Shown here: positions 23,195 through 31,227 of the stretch, in pieces | Position numbering within the stretch: the first letter of the stretch is position 1 | Layout: every line of letters starts with the position of its first letter | NCBI GenBank assembly: GCA_905234475.1 | Contig: CAJOHX010000020.1 | Location: 403-42,720 of the forward strand | Reading direction: 5' to 3' | DNA length: 42,318 bases | Source of the DNA: an uncultured Bacteroidales bacterium | Lineage (GTDB): Bacteria; Bacteroidota; Bacteroidia; Bacteroidales; UBA932 | The notes under the pieces: model-generated | What the model saw: the letters and a program-made list of their open reading frames with translations, nothing else | Told to the model about the DNA's origin: nothing | Database searches by the model: none | Translations under genes and position numbers: made by a program

Positions 23195-26100
23195 TTAGAA
23201 GGAGATATTGACACCGAACATAAGCTTCTTCGCATTAGGATAGGAGCCCTTGTCCAGGCCCATACCGGAAGTCGAGCCGGTGGAAGCGGTCTCCGGGTCG
23301 AATCCCGGATACTTGGTGAACACGAACCAGTCGTCCATGGAGGCATAGACGCGCAGGTTGTCGATCATGGCCTTCTTCGTCAACTTCTTGGGCAGGGTGT
23401 AGCCAAGCTGGATCTGCTTGATCTTGAAGTAGTCGCCCTTGAAGACAACGGCGGAGGAGCTCCAGAATTCCTTGCTGTTCCACATGTTCTCGATCTTCGG
23501 GATGGACTTGCCGGATTCCTCATAGAAATAGACCAGGGAGTTGATGTTCATGTGGTCGACGCGGTACACGCAAGGCATCAGCTGATGCCCGGCGGCGCCG
23601 GAGCCGAACAGGGTGAAGTCGAATCCCTTCCAGTCCATGTGGATGGTGAGACCGAAGTTGAGGGGCGGGAGGGCGCTGCCCATGTAGCCCATGTCGGCGT
23701 CCACCGGAGACTGGGTGATTGAGCCGTCTGCGGCGTAGTAGTTGGCCTTGCCGTCCTCGCCGATGCCGGCGTACTGGTAGCCACGGAAGTACCACACCGG
23801 ATAGCCTTCCTCGAACCAGGTGGAGAACTTCATGTTACCGAAGCTGGTACCTTTCTGGTGGCCGACGGAGGGCTCCAGGTAGGTGACCTTGTTCTTCAGG
23901 GTGGAGAGGTTGCCGTTGATGCTGTAGTGGAAGTCGCCGATGTTGTCCTGCCAGCCGAGTTCGAATTCCCAACCGGTGTTGTTGACGGAACCGGCATTCA
24001 CGGTGGTGGAGGAGATACCCACCTCAGCCACAGGGGAGATGTTCACCAACAGGCCTTCGGTGTCCTTGTTGTACCAGTCGACACCGAGGGTGAGGCGGTT
24101 GTTGAACAGGCGCAGGTCCATACCGAAGTCCGTCTGCACGGAGGTCTCCCAGGTAAGATCCGGATTGGAGAGGCCGTCCGGCTGGGAACCCAGGGTGAGG
24201 GCCTCGTCCTCGCCGAACTGATAGTTCTTGCTGTTGTAGGAGATGGAGGTGGAATACGGATAGCCGCTCAGAACGGCGATATTACCGTTGATACCCCAGG
24301 AGCCGCGGAACTTCAGGAAGCTGAGGATGTCGCGGCTGATGTTGTCCTTGATGAACCTTTCGTTGGACACCGTCCAGCCGGCGGACACGGAGGGGAAGTA
24401 GCCCCAGCGGTTCTTCGGGGAGAGCTTGGAGGAGTCGAAGGCGTCCGCACGGAAGTTGGTCTGCAGGCTGTAGCGGTTGTCGTAGCTGTAGGTCAGACGT
24501 CCGAAGTAGGAGATCTGGGCGCTCTGGCTCGGGCTGCCGCCGCTGATGCCCTTGGTACCGGAACCGTTGTCCTGGGTGAGGTAGCGGAAGTTCTCGGCAT
24601 AGCCCTTGAGGGGATCCTCGCCGGTCAGGCTGGCGCCAACTCCGCGGCTGTCATTATAAGTATAGGACATACCGGCCATCGCGCCGATGTCGTGCTTGCC
24701 GCCGAGGGTGACATTGTAGTTTGCGAAGTTTTCCCACTGGTAGTAGTAGCTCTGCGACGTGGAAGCGCTGATGTTGTAGGTCGTCGCATAGTTCTTCGCA
24801 TTGGCGTGGTAGGGCTCGGTGAAGTCGCTGGAATAGCTCTGCTTGATGCGGTAGCCCAGGCGGGAGGTGAACACGAAGCCCTTGAACGGGGTGAAGTTGG
24901 CATACACGGTGCCGCGCACCTGCCAGCCTTCTTCCTTCTTCTGGTTGCGGTCGCGGTAGATGAGCGGGTTGACACCGTCACCTTCCAGGATCTTGGATAC
25001 GGCATAGTACCAATCCGGGTGGTCGGACGGTCCGTAGACCTTGACACCCTTGGCCAGGGCGTCCTTCATACCGAGCGGAAGGTCGTCGTAGGAAGTGAAA
25101 TAGACAGGCGTGAGCGGGTCGATGATGAGGGTACCGAGGAGGCCGGCGCTGCTGCCCGCATACTCGGAGTGCTCACCGATCTTCTGCTGCTGGCGGAACT
25201 CGATGGAGGTGTTGGTGCCGACGGTGAACCATTTCTTGATCTTGTAGTCGGCGTTGACCTGCGCGGTGAAGCGCTTGTAGGTATCAGTGTCGCCACGGGC
25301 CATACCGTCCTCGTCCAGGTAGTTGAGGGAGAGGAAGTAGGAGCCACGGTCGTTGCCGCCCTGGGCACCGACGGTGTGGCTGTGGGTGATGCCGGTCCCG
25401 TACAGGACGTCGGCCCAGTTGGTGTCGGTCACGCCGTCCCACACACCGGTCTTGATGATCTCATCGGTGGAGGGGAGCTGGCCGGCCTGCTGCTGCCAGT
25501 CGATGTACTGCTCGGCGTTCATCACCTGGGCGTGGTGGCCCAGCTGGGTGAGCGTAAGCTTGTAGTTGTAGAAGATGCTGCCGTCCTTGTCCTTGTTCTT
25601 GGCACCGCTCTTGGTGGTGATGAGCACGACACCGTTACCGGCCTGCGCACCGTAGATGGCGGCGGATGCGGCATCCTTCAGGACTTCCATGGACTCAATC
25701 ATCGAAGGATCGAGGTAGTCGATCTTGTCCACCTTCAGACCGTCCACGATGAGGAGCGGGCCGAGGCCGGAGCCGGAGTTGGAGGAGATACCGCGGACGC
25801 GGATGGAGGAACCTTCACCCGGGGCGCCGGAGTCGTTGAACACCTGAACACCGGCGGCCTTGCCCTGGAGGGCGGCGGCAGCGTCGGAAGTGGAGCGGTT
25901 CGACAGCTCGGCCTCGCGGACGGATGCCACGGAACCGGTCAGGTCGCTCTTCTTCTGCACGCCATAACCGATAACCACGGTCTCTTCGAGCATTTCGGCG
26001 TCCTCCCTGAGGGTGACGACCATGCCATTGGCAGCGTTGACCCGGAGGGTCTCGTAGCCGATGCAGGAGACTTCCAGCGCGGCGCCGGGGGCGACGCGGA

Positions 26101-26296
26101 TGGAGAAGTTACCGTCCAGGTCCGTCGTCGCGCCGGTCGTGGTGCCGGGGATCAAGACGGCTGCGCCGATGACCGGCTCACCGTTTGCGTCAACGACCTT
26201 GCCGGTGATGTTGCTCTGGGCAAAGGCATCAAGACTGCCAAACAAAGCGCTGAGCATCAAGACGATGCTTGTCGCTTTCAGTAGTTTTTTCAGCAT
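23195..26296 (-). CDS. SusC/RagA-family TonB-linked outer-membrane transporter (pair 2)
   Basis: This is a 1033-residue TonB-dependent transporter. It has a signal peptide ending FAQ, a carboxypeptidase-regulatory-like domain (GKVVDANGEPVIGAAVLIPG), EETVVIGYGVQKKSDLTGSV, a plug with PLLIVDGLKVDKIDYLDPS and MEVLKDAASAAIYGAQAGNG, and a barrel that ends KLMFGVNISF. From about residue 30 to 110 it nearly matches the pair 1 SusC, while plug and barrel differ much more. No glycoside hydrolase, sulfatase, peptidase or hybrid two-component regulator is next to it. The -7 box and three short palindrome-like sites upstream (26358-26440) are the only regulatory signs. Confidence 0.96.
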   Translation of the reverse strand: MLKKLLKATSIVLMLSALFGSLDAFAQSNITGKVVDANGEPVIGAAVLIPGTTTGATTDLDGNFSIRVAPGAALEVSCIGYETLRVNAANGMVVTLREDAEMLEETVVIGYGVQKKSDLTGSVASVREAELSNRSTSDAAAALQGKAAGVQVFNDSGAPGEGSSIRVRGISSNSGSGLGPLLIVDGLKVDKIDYLDPSMIESMEVLKDAASAAIYGAQAGNGVVLITTKSGAKNKDKDGSIFYNYKLTLTQLGHHAQVMNAEQYIDWQQQAGQLPSTDEIIKTGVWDGVTDTNWADVLYGTGITHSHTVGAQGGNDRGSYFLSLNYLDEDGMARGDTDTYKRFTAQVNADYKIKKWFTVGTNTSIEFRQQQKIGEHSEYAGSSAGLLGTLIIDPLTPVYFTSYDDLPLGMKDALAKGVKVYGPSDHPDWYYAVSKILEGDGVNPLIYRDRNQKKEEGWQVRGTVYANFTPFKGFVFTSRLGYRIKQSYSSDFTEPYHANAKNYATTYNISASTSQSYYYQWENFANYNVTLGGKHDIGAMAGMSYTYNDSRGVGASLTGEDPLKGYAENFRYLTQDNGSGTKGISGGSPSQSAQISYFGRLTYSYDNRYSLQTNFRADAFDSSKLSPKNRWGYFPSVSAGWTVSNERFIKDNISRDILSFLKFRGSWGINGNIAVLSGYPYSTSISYNSKNYQFGEDEALTLGSQPDGLSNPDLTWETSVQTDFGMDLRLFNNRLTLGVDWYNKDTEGLLVNISPVAEVGISSTTVNAGSVNNTGWEFELGWQDNIGDFHYSINGNLSTLKNKVTYLEPSVGHQKGTSFGNMKFSTWFEEGYPVWYFRGYQYAGIGEDGKANYYAADGSITQSPVDADMGYMGSALPPLNFGLTIHMDWKGFDFTLFGSGAAGHQLMPCVYRVDHMNINSLVYFYEESGKSIPKIENMWNSKEFWSSSAVVFKGDYFKIKQIQLGYTLPKKLTKKAMIDNLRVYASMDDWFVFTKYPGFDPETASTGSTSGMGLDKGSYPNAKKLMFGVNISF

Positions 26297-26357
26297 TTGG
26301 TTGAGTTTTTTAGTTAAAAATGAAGATTGTTATGTGGGTAAAAAAGTAATTTGGTTT

Positions 26358-26440
26358 CGCAAAATGCGTATCAAATATAGAAAACTGTCCTCCTATTTTA
26401 TACGCACGTACGCAAATTGCGGTACAGAAAACGCAAATTG
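26358..26440. promoter_or_regulatory. Three similar palindromic sites around the susC pair 2 promoter
   Basis: CGCAAAATGCG (26358-26368), CGCAAATTGCG (26411-26421, a perfect 11-base palindrome) and CGCAAATTGAG (26432-26442) share one core. The last two are in direct repeat 21 bases apart, two helical turns. The minus-strand -7 box TATATTTG (26372-26379) lies between site 1 and site 2. This suggests binding sites for a dimeric regulator, which I cannot identify. Confidence 0.5.
26372..26379 (-). promoter_or_regulatory. -7 box for susC-susD pair 2
   Basis: The minus strand reads TATATTTG, matching TAnnTTTG. The predicted start of transcription is near 26366, giving a leader of about 70 bases before the ATG at 26296. 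No -33 TTTG is evident. Confidence 0.58.
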
Positions 26441-26485
26441 AGAATAAAAAGGCTGCTTTGCGTGAAACTTTCCGGAAAAAAGTTT

Positions 26486-26493
26486 CATCTTTG
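26486..26493 (+). promoter_or_regulatory. Possible -7 box for polA
   Basis: CATCTTTG differs from TAnnTTTG in the first base and lies 4 bases before the polA ATG. If used, the mRNA would be almost leaderless. Weak call. Confidence 0.3.
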
Positions 26494-26497
26494 CCGT

Positions 26498-29224
26498 ATG
26501 AAACTTTTCCTGATCGACGGCCATGCGCTCATCTTCAAGATGTATTATGCCTTCCTGGGGCGGCCCATGGTCAATTCCAAGGGGGAGGACACGTCCATCC
26601 TCTTCGGTTTTACGAAGTATCTGCTCGAGCTGATTGACCGCGAGCGTCCCACCCATATTGCCGTGAGTTTCGACCCGCCGGGCGGCACTTTCCGCAATGA
26701 GCTGTATCCGGCCTACAAGGCCAACCGGGGGGAGACCCCGGAGCTGGTGGTGAAGTCGCTGGAGCCCCTCATGGAGATCGTGCTGGCCCTCGACATCCCG
26801 GTCCTGATGATTCCGGGTTTCGAGGCCGACGACGTGATCGGCTCGGCGGCCGTCCGTTTCGCTGCGGAAGGGTTTGACGTCTATATGGTCACGCCCGACA
26901 AGGATTACGGGCAGCTCATCACCCCGCAGATCAAGCAGTTAAAGCCCGGAAAGGCCGGCGGCGAGAACGAGCTGCTGGGCGTGGCGGAGGTCTGCGACAA
27001 ATGGAAAATCGCCTCGCCCGCGCAGGTCATCGACATCCTCGCCATCTGCGGCGACGCCTCGGACAATGTCCCCGGCGTGCAGGGCGTGGGGCCGGTGGGT
27101 GCGGCCAAGCTGCTCGCCAAATACGGCAGCATGGAGGAGATCTACGCCCACCTGGGCGAACTCACCGCGCGCCAGCAGGAGCAGTTCCGCGCCGCTCAGG
27201 ACCACATTGCCCTCTCCAAGACGCTCGTCACCATCAAGACCGACATCCCCCTGGACGTCACCGCCGCGCAGCTTGTCTACGACACCGCCGAGACCCCGCA
27301 GCTGAACGCCCTTCTGGACTTCCACGAAATGCCGTCCCTCAAGCGCCTCCTGCATAAAGTCGCCGTTGAGCCCGGCGCCGATTCAGCCGGAAGCCTACCT
27401 GCCCCCGGACAACTTCGCGCTTCGCGCTCATCCCCCCCACTGCTTCGCAGCGGGTCCCCCCCGTTCACGAGACCACGGGCGGCCACGGTTGCCGGGGGCA
27501 GTAGCCTTCCGGACATTGAATCCGGCGCCGCGGTACCGCCGCGTGCGACGGAGATACCGATTAAGGAGATTAAGGGAAATAAGATAGCGGTTAACCTGCA
27601 GGGAGAGAGGCTGTTCGTGGCGACGGAAGAGGGGGTGGCAGCGGGGGAGCCGGAGGCGTTCCGTGCGCTGCTGGAGGATAGCGGCGTGGTGAAGGTGGGC
27701 GTGGACCTGAAGGCGCAGATCCGGCGCCTGGCCGCGCAGGGAATTCAGCTGCAGGGGCGGCTGGAGGACCTCGAACTCATGCACTACCTGCTGGGCCCCG
27801 AACGCAGCCACAAACTGGACGTCCTCGCGCGCAGCTATCTCGGCGTCGAGCTCGAGGCGGAAGCCGAGGCGACCACCGGGTCGCTGTTTGACGAAGTCCC
27901 GGAGCAGACCGGTCCGGACCGCCTCCTGGAGACCGCCGTCCTCCTGCCGCTGCAGGTGTGCCTGCGCCGGGAAATGGCCGCCACGGAAGGGATGGAGCGC
28001 CTCTACGACGAGATCGAAGAGCCGCTGATCGGCGTCCTGGCGCGGATGGAGCTGGCGGGCGTCAAGGTGGACCTTGACTCGCTCCGCGAATACGCCGCCG
28101 GGCTGCGCCGCAAGATGGCCGAGCGCGAAGAAGAAGTCCGCCGCCTGGCGGAAGAGCCGGCGCTCAACATCCTGTCACCCAAGCAGATCGGCCAGGTTAT
28201 CTACGAGAAGTTGCGCCTCGACCCGCAGGCGAAAAAGCCCAAATCCGGTAACTGGCCCACGGACGAGCAGACCCTCTCGCGCCTGGCCTCCCGCAGCCCC
28301 ATCATCGACGCCATCCTGGACTACCGCGGCCTGCGGAAACTCCTGTCCACCTACATTGAGCCCTTCGCCGGCTACATCTCGCCGGAAGACGGGCGCGTAC
28401 ACACGACCTTCAACCAGGCCCTGACGGCCACCGGACGCCTGTCGTCGTCCAATCCCAACCTGCAGAACATCCCGATCCGCACCGAAGAAGGCCGGGAGAT
28501 CCGAAAGGCCTTCGTGTCCGGCCGTCCCGGCTGGGTCATGATGTCGGCGGACTACTCCCAGATCGAGCTCCGGCTGATGGCACATTTCTGCGGCGACGAG
28601 CACCTGGTGGACGCCTTCCGGCACGGCATGGACGTGCACGCCGCCACGGCGGCGAAAATCTTCCACGTGCCTGTGGAGGAAGTCACGGCCGACCAGCGCC
28701 GCATCGCCAAGACGGCGAATTTCGGCATCATGTATGGCATCTCCTCGTTCGGCCTGGCGGAGCGCCTGCGCTGCCCGCGCTCCGAGGCGAAACAGATCAT
28801 CGACGACTATTTCGCGTCGTTCCCGTCCATCCGCGGCTTCATCGATACGACCGTCGCCCAGGCCCGTGAGCGGGGCTACGTGGAGACCCTTTTCGGCCGG
28901 CGCCGCTACATCGCGGACATCACGTCCGGCAACGCCACGGTCCGCGCCCTCGCGGAGCGAAACGCCGTCAACGCCCCCATCCAGGGCTCGGCGGCGGACA
29001 TCATCAAACTGGCCATGATCGCTGTGGACCGGCGCCTTCGCGAAGGCGGATTCCGCGCCCGGATGGTCCTCCAGATCCACGACGAACTGCTGCTCGAAGT
29101 CCCGCAGGAAGAGGTCTCCCCCGTGCGTGACCTGCTGGTCCGCGAGATGGAAAACGTCATCACCCTGTCTGTACCCCTGACCGTAGAATGCAATGATGGA
29201 AACACCTGGCTTGAAGCCCATTGA
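26498..29224 (+). CDS. polA: DNA polymerase I with in-frame insertion and degenerate proofreading domain
   Basis: PolA fills gaps and removes RNA primers. The 908-residue protein starts at 26498 (MKLFLIDGHALIFKMYYAF), the family N-terminus; an upstream in-frame start at 26417 adds a non-homologous stretch. The 5'-3' exonuclease covers about 1-290, with GFEADDVIGS, TPDKDYGQL and DILAICGDASDNVPG. Residues about 292-344 are an odd Pro/Ser/Arg-rich insert encoded by a 159-base inverted repeat. The 3'-5' exonuclease region (about 350-530) lacks the D-x-E motif, and the usual N-L-K-Y-D is VDLKAQ, so proofreading is probably lost. The polymerase domain is intact: motif A DYSQIELR, motif B RRIAKTANFGIMYG, motif C QIHDELLLEVP. 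The 3' end overlaps the sigma-factor gene by 32 bases. Confidence 0.96.
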   Translation: MKLFLIDGHALIFKMYYAFLGRPMVNSKGEDTSILFGFTKYLLELIDRERPTHIAVSFDPPGGTFRNELYPAYKANRGETPELVVKSLEPLMEIVLALDIPVLMIPGFEADDVIGSAAVRFAAEGFDVYMVTPDKDYGQLITPQIKQLKPGKAGGENELLGVAEVCDKWKIASPAQVIDILAICGDASDNVPGVQGVGPVGAAKLLAKYGSMEEIYAHLGELTARQQEQFRAAQDHIALSKTLVTIKTDIPLDVTAAQLVYDTAETPQLNALLDFHEMPSLKRLLHKVAVEPGADSAGSLPAPGQLRASRSSPPLLRSGSPPFTRPRAATVAGGSSLPDIESGAAVPPRATEIPIKEIKGNKIAVNLQGERLFVATEEGVAAGEPEAFRALLEDSGVVKVGVDLKAQIRRLAAQGIQLQGRLEDLELMHYLLGPERSHKLDVLARSYLGVELEAEAEATTGSLFDEVPEQTGPDRLLETAVLLPLQVCLRREMAATEGMERLYDEIEEPLIGVLARMELAGVKVDLDSLREYAAGLRRKMAEREEEVRRLAEEPALNILSPKQIGQVIYEKLRLDPQAKKPKSGNWPTDEQTLSRLASRSPIIDAILDYRGLRKLLSTYIEPFAGYISPEDGRVHTTFNQALTATGRLSSSNPNLQNIPIRTEEGREIRKAFVSGRPGWVMMSADYSQIELRLMAHFCGDEHLVDAFRHGMDVHAATAAKIFHVPVEEVTADQRRIAKTANFGIMYGISSFGLAERLRCPRSEAKQIIDDYFASFPSIRGFIDTTVAQARERGYVETLFGRRRYIADITSGNATVRALAERNAVNAPIQGSAADIIKLAMIAVDRRLREGGFRARMVLQIHDELLLEVPQEEVSPVRDLLVREMENVITLSVPLTVECNDGNTWLEAH
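27372..27530. repeat. Palindromic insertion element inside polA
   Basis: Left arm 27372-27408 and right arm 27492-27530 are imperfect inverted repeats. CCGGCGCCGATTCA faces TGAATCCGGCGCCG, and CCGGAAGCCTACCTGCCCCC faces GGGGGCAGTAGCCTTCCGG, with small gaps. Between them are smaller hairpins, GCGC-TTC-GCGC and CTGC-TTC-GCAG, and runs of C. The total is 159 bases, exactly 53 codons, so polA stays in frame. The encoded segment (PAPGQLRASRSSPPLLRSGS...) is unlike its surroundings and lies between two domains. Confidence 0.75.
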
Positions 29225-29789
29225 CGAACTCGTCCGCCGGGCAATCATCGGTGACGGCACGGCTTTCACCGAGCTCTGGGACACCCATATCGGGGCGCTT
29301 CGCTCCTACCTCAAGGGGGAGATGAAGAACCTCGACGATTTCTACATCGACGACATCTGCTCGCGCAGCTTCGAGAAAGCGTTCCGGCAGATCCGCAGCT
29401 TCGATCCCGCCCGGAGCCAGTTCTCGACCTGGCTGCGCAGGATCGCGCGCAACACGGCGCTCGACACCATCGACGCCGAGACACGCGCGCAGAGCCGCCT
29501 GGTCTCACTGGACAAGGATAACGAACACAGCGGCCAGATCCTCGACACGATCGGCGACGAAGCGGCGACGCCGCTCGAGCAGATCGTCGAGGAGGAGGAC
29601 GCTGAGAAGCTGGAAGGCTACATCGGCGGTCTCCCGGACCTGTACCGCAGCGTGGCGCGGATGCGCCTGCTGGACGGCCTGCAGTATAAGGAGATCGCCG
29701 AAGAACTGGGAATGGAACTCAACACCGTCCGGACGCGTATCCGGCGCGCCAAGGCGATGATCGAGGCCCTGAAGGCGGGGGAGGACTGA
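29193..29789 (+). CDS. ECF-type RNA polymerase sigma factor
   Basis: This 198-residue sigma-70 family protein should redirect RNA polymerase to a regulon outside the housekeeping set. Region 2 runs from about residue 25 to 100, with FTELWDTHIGALRSYLKGEM, FEKAFRQIRSFDPARSQFSTWLRRIARNTALD. Region 4, a helix-turn-helix, covers about 140-195 with LPDLYRSVARMRLLDGLQYKEIAEELGMELNTVRTRIRRAKAMI. Starts at 29193 and 29196 are equivalent. It overlaps the end of polA by 32 bases, so it may depend on polA transcription. No anti-sigma gene is adjacent; the next genes run the other way. Regulon unknown. Confidence 0.9.
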   Translation: MMETPGLKPIDELVRRAIIGDGTAFTELWDTHIGALRSYLKGEMKNLDDFYIDDICSRSFEKAFRQIRSFDPARSQFSTWLRRIARNTALDTIDAETRAQSRLVSLDKDNEHSGQILDTIGDEAATPLEQIVEEEDAEKLEGYIGGLPDLYRSVARMRLLDGLQYKEIAEELGMELNTVRTRIRRAKAMIEALKAGED

Positions 29790-30395
29790 TTAAGGCCTGC
29801 GGACGGTGACAGTGATGATCTGCTCGCTGATGTCGTCGTAGACCCTGAACTTGCAGGTCGCGACGGAGCCGACACGACGTTCGTCCCAGATTCTTGCATA
29901 CCCTTCTCCGGGGTTGAGCTCAACCGTCGGAGCCATGCCGTCAAATCTGTTGACGGAAGTATCCAGTTCTACCTTGAATGGATCGTAGCATTTGAATTTG
30001 AACTTGTAGTCCAGGGCCTTGTCGTTGGCCAGGGTCGTGTCCAGCTGCGTGCGGGCGAACTTGATGGGGAAGGGCTCGGGCAGAACCTCCACATTCATGT
30101 TGTCCCTCTTGCCGCCTGCGGTGGCGGTAAAGGAGGTCTTGCCCACGGACACGGCGGTGGCCAGGCCGCTTGCAGACACGGTGGCAATGCCGTCATCCCA
30201 GGAAGACCACTCCACTGTCGCTTTGGCATTGGCAGGGGAAACGATGGCCTGAAGCTGGAAGGTCTCGCCGACGGTGAATCTCAAATTTTCCGGTTCAATC
30301 TCGATGGCCGTCACGGCGGGACCGGTTTGCTGGCAGGCGCATGCCAGGACGATGGCGCAAGCGACAGGCGCGATCAATGAAAGGATTCTTTTCAT
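29790..30395 (-). CDS. BIG2-domain lipoprotein A
   Basis: This 201-residue predicted lipoprotein begins MKRILSLIAPVACAIVLACAC, with a lipobox before Cys19 or Cys21. An Ig-like BIG2 domain occupies about residues 28-105: VTAIEIEPENLRFTVGETFQLQAIVSP, VEWSSWDDGIATVSASGLATAVSVG and SFTATAGG. The C-terminal half (PFPIKFARTQLDTTLANDKALDYKFKF...) is beta-rich and unrecognised. Function unknown, presumably at the cell surface. It follows lipoprotein B by 13 bases in the same direction and shares the BIG2 fold with it. Its stop codon abuts the convergent sigma-factor stop. Confidence 0.82.
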   Translation of the reverse strand: MKRILSLIAPVACAIVLACACQQTGPAVTAIEIEPENLRFTVGETFQLQAIVSPANAKATVEWSSWDDGIATVSASGLATAVSVGKTSFTATAGGKRDNMNVEVLPEPFPIKFARTQLDTTLANDKALDYKFKFKCYDPFKVELDTSVNRFDGMAPTVELNPGEGYARIWDERRVGSVATCKFRVYDDISEQIITVTVRRP

Positions 30396-30408
30396 AGAAA
30401 GGATTGTG

Positions 30409-30738
30409 TTATTGTTGATTGATGACTGTGAGTTCGCAGGTGGCTTTCAAGCCGTTGTTGGCCGTGACGGAGATGACGGTGGAGCCGGGGGACAGCGCCG
30501 ACACCAGGCCGTTCTCAGACACGGATGCTATGTCGGGGTAGGAGGATGCCCAGACGACATCCTGGATGGCATCGTCCGGACTGACACGGACCAGAAGCTG
30601 GAGGCTCTCCCCGACGGAGAGGGTCGCTTCGGGTTTGTTGATATCCACATGTGTGACCTCCGGGGTGCGGGGCAGGCAGCCGGACAGCAGCGCGAGGGCG
30701 CAGACGCCTGCGGCGATCAAGGTAAGGATCCGTCTCAT
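30409..30738 (-). CDS. BIG2-domain lipoprotein B
   Basis: This is a 109-residue predicted lipoprotein consisting of a signal peptide (MRRILTLIAAGVCALALLSGC) and one BIG2 Ig-like domain: VTHVDINKPEATLSVGESLQLLVRVSP, VVWASSYPDIASVSENGLVSALSPG, STVISVTANN. It looks like a paralogue of lipoprotein A without the C-terminal half. The ATG at 30738 is preferred because an earlier in-frame ATG at 30750 only lengthens the signal peptide. No TAnnTTTG box is visible in the 57 bases up to the Fur gene stop, so it may be read from further upstream. Function unknown. Confidence 0.8.
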   Translation of the reverse strand: MRRILTLIAAGVCALALLSGCLPRTPEVTHVDINKPEATLSVGESLQLLVRVSPDDAIQDVVWASSYPDIASVSENGLVSALSPGSTVISVTANNGLKATCELTVINQQ

Positions 30739-30795
30739 ATTCAATTGCAATTGGCTTAATTTCAGTGGATAATCATTATAATAGATACGGGAAGT

Positions 30796-31227
30796 CTATG
30801 AAACGTTGCATTCCGGGCAGAGGCCCTGCACGACGAGGCTGACATGCTCCGGGCGGTAGCCGGGCGGGATCGTCACCTCCGGGACGGGCAGGTCCTCCAG
30901 GCAGAAGGTCCGCCCGCAGCGCGTGCAATGGAAATGGACGTGGCGGTCGGTGTCCTCCTCCTCTGCCGCGCAGTGGCAGACTTCGTAGCGGACACTCTCG
31001 CCGCCGTCAGCCAGCACATGCAGCAGCCGCGCTTCGCGAAATGCGGACAAGGTCCTGGAAATGATGGACTTGTCCACTGACTCCAGGTCCGTCTCGATCT
31101 CGGTCATGGACAACGGCCGACCGGCTCGCAACAGGGTGCGGAGGATCAGGATGCGGTTGGCCGTGGGCTTCACGCCATGCTCCTGCATCAGGGCTTCCGG
31201 GTCTTCTTCGTGGTCGTGCTTGTGCAT
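30796..31227 (-). CDS. Fur-family metal-responsive transcriptional regulator
   Basis: This 143-residue DNA-binding repressor is of the Fur/Zur/PerR family. The winged helix spans about residues 10-80 (GVKPTANRILILRTLLRAGRPLSM, ISRTLSAFREARLLHVL). The dimerisation domain carries metal-ligand candidates: HVHFHCTRCGRTFC and the C-terminal CPEC, i.e. the two CxxC zinc pairs. The His-rich start (MHKHDHEED) may add metal binding. Which metal it senses cannot be settled here. The gene start lies within the last 40 bases of radC, and its -7 box (31234-31241) is inside radC coding sequence, so the mRNA would be nearly leaderless. Targets unknown. Confidence 0.9.
   Translation of the reverse strand: MHKHDHEEDPEALMQEHGVKPTANRILILRTLLRAGRPLSMTEIETDLESVDKSIISRTLSAFREARLLHVLADGGESVRYEVCHCAAEEEDTDRHVHFHCTRCGRTFCLEDLPVPEVTIPPGYRPEHVSLVVQGLCPECNVS

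Noticed and set aside
27372..27530. Intein or insertion sequence inside polA
   Set aside because: Far too short, no splicing or transposase motifs, and the frame stays open; a palindromic repeat explains it better.
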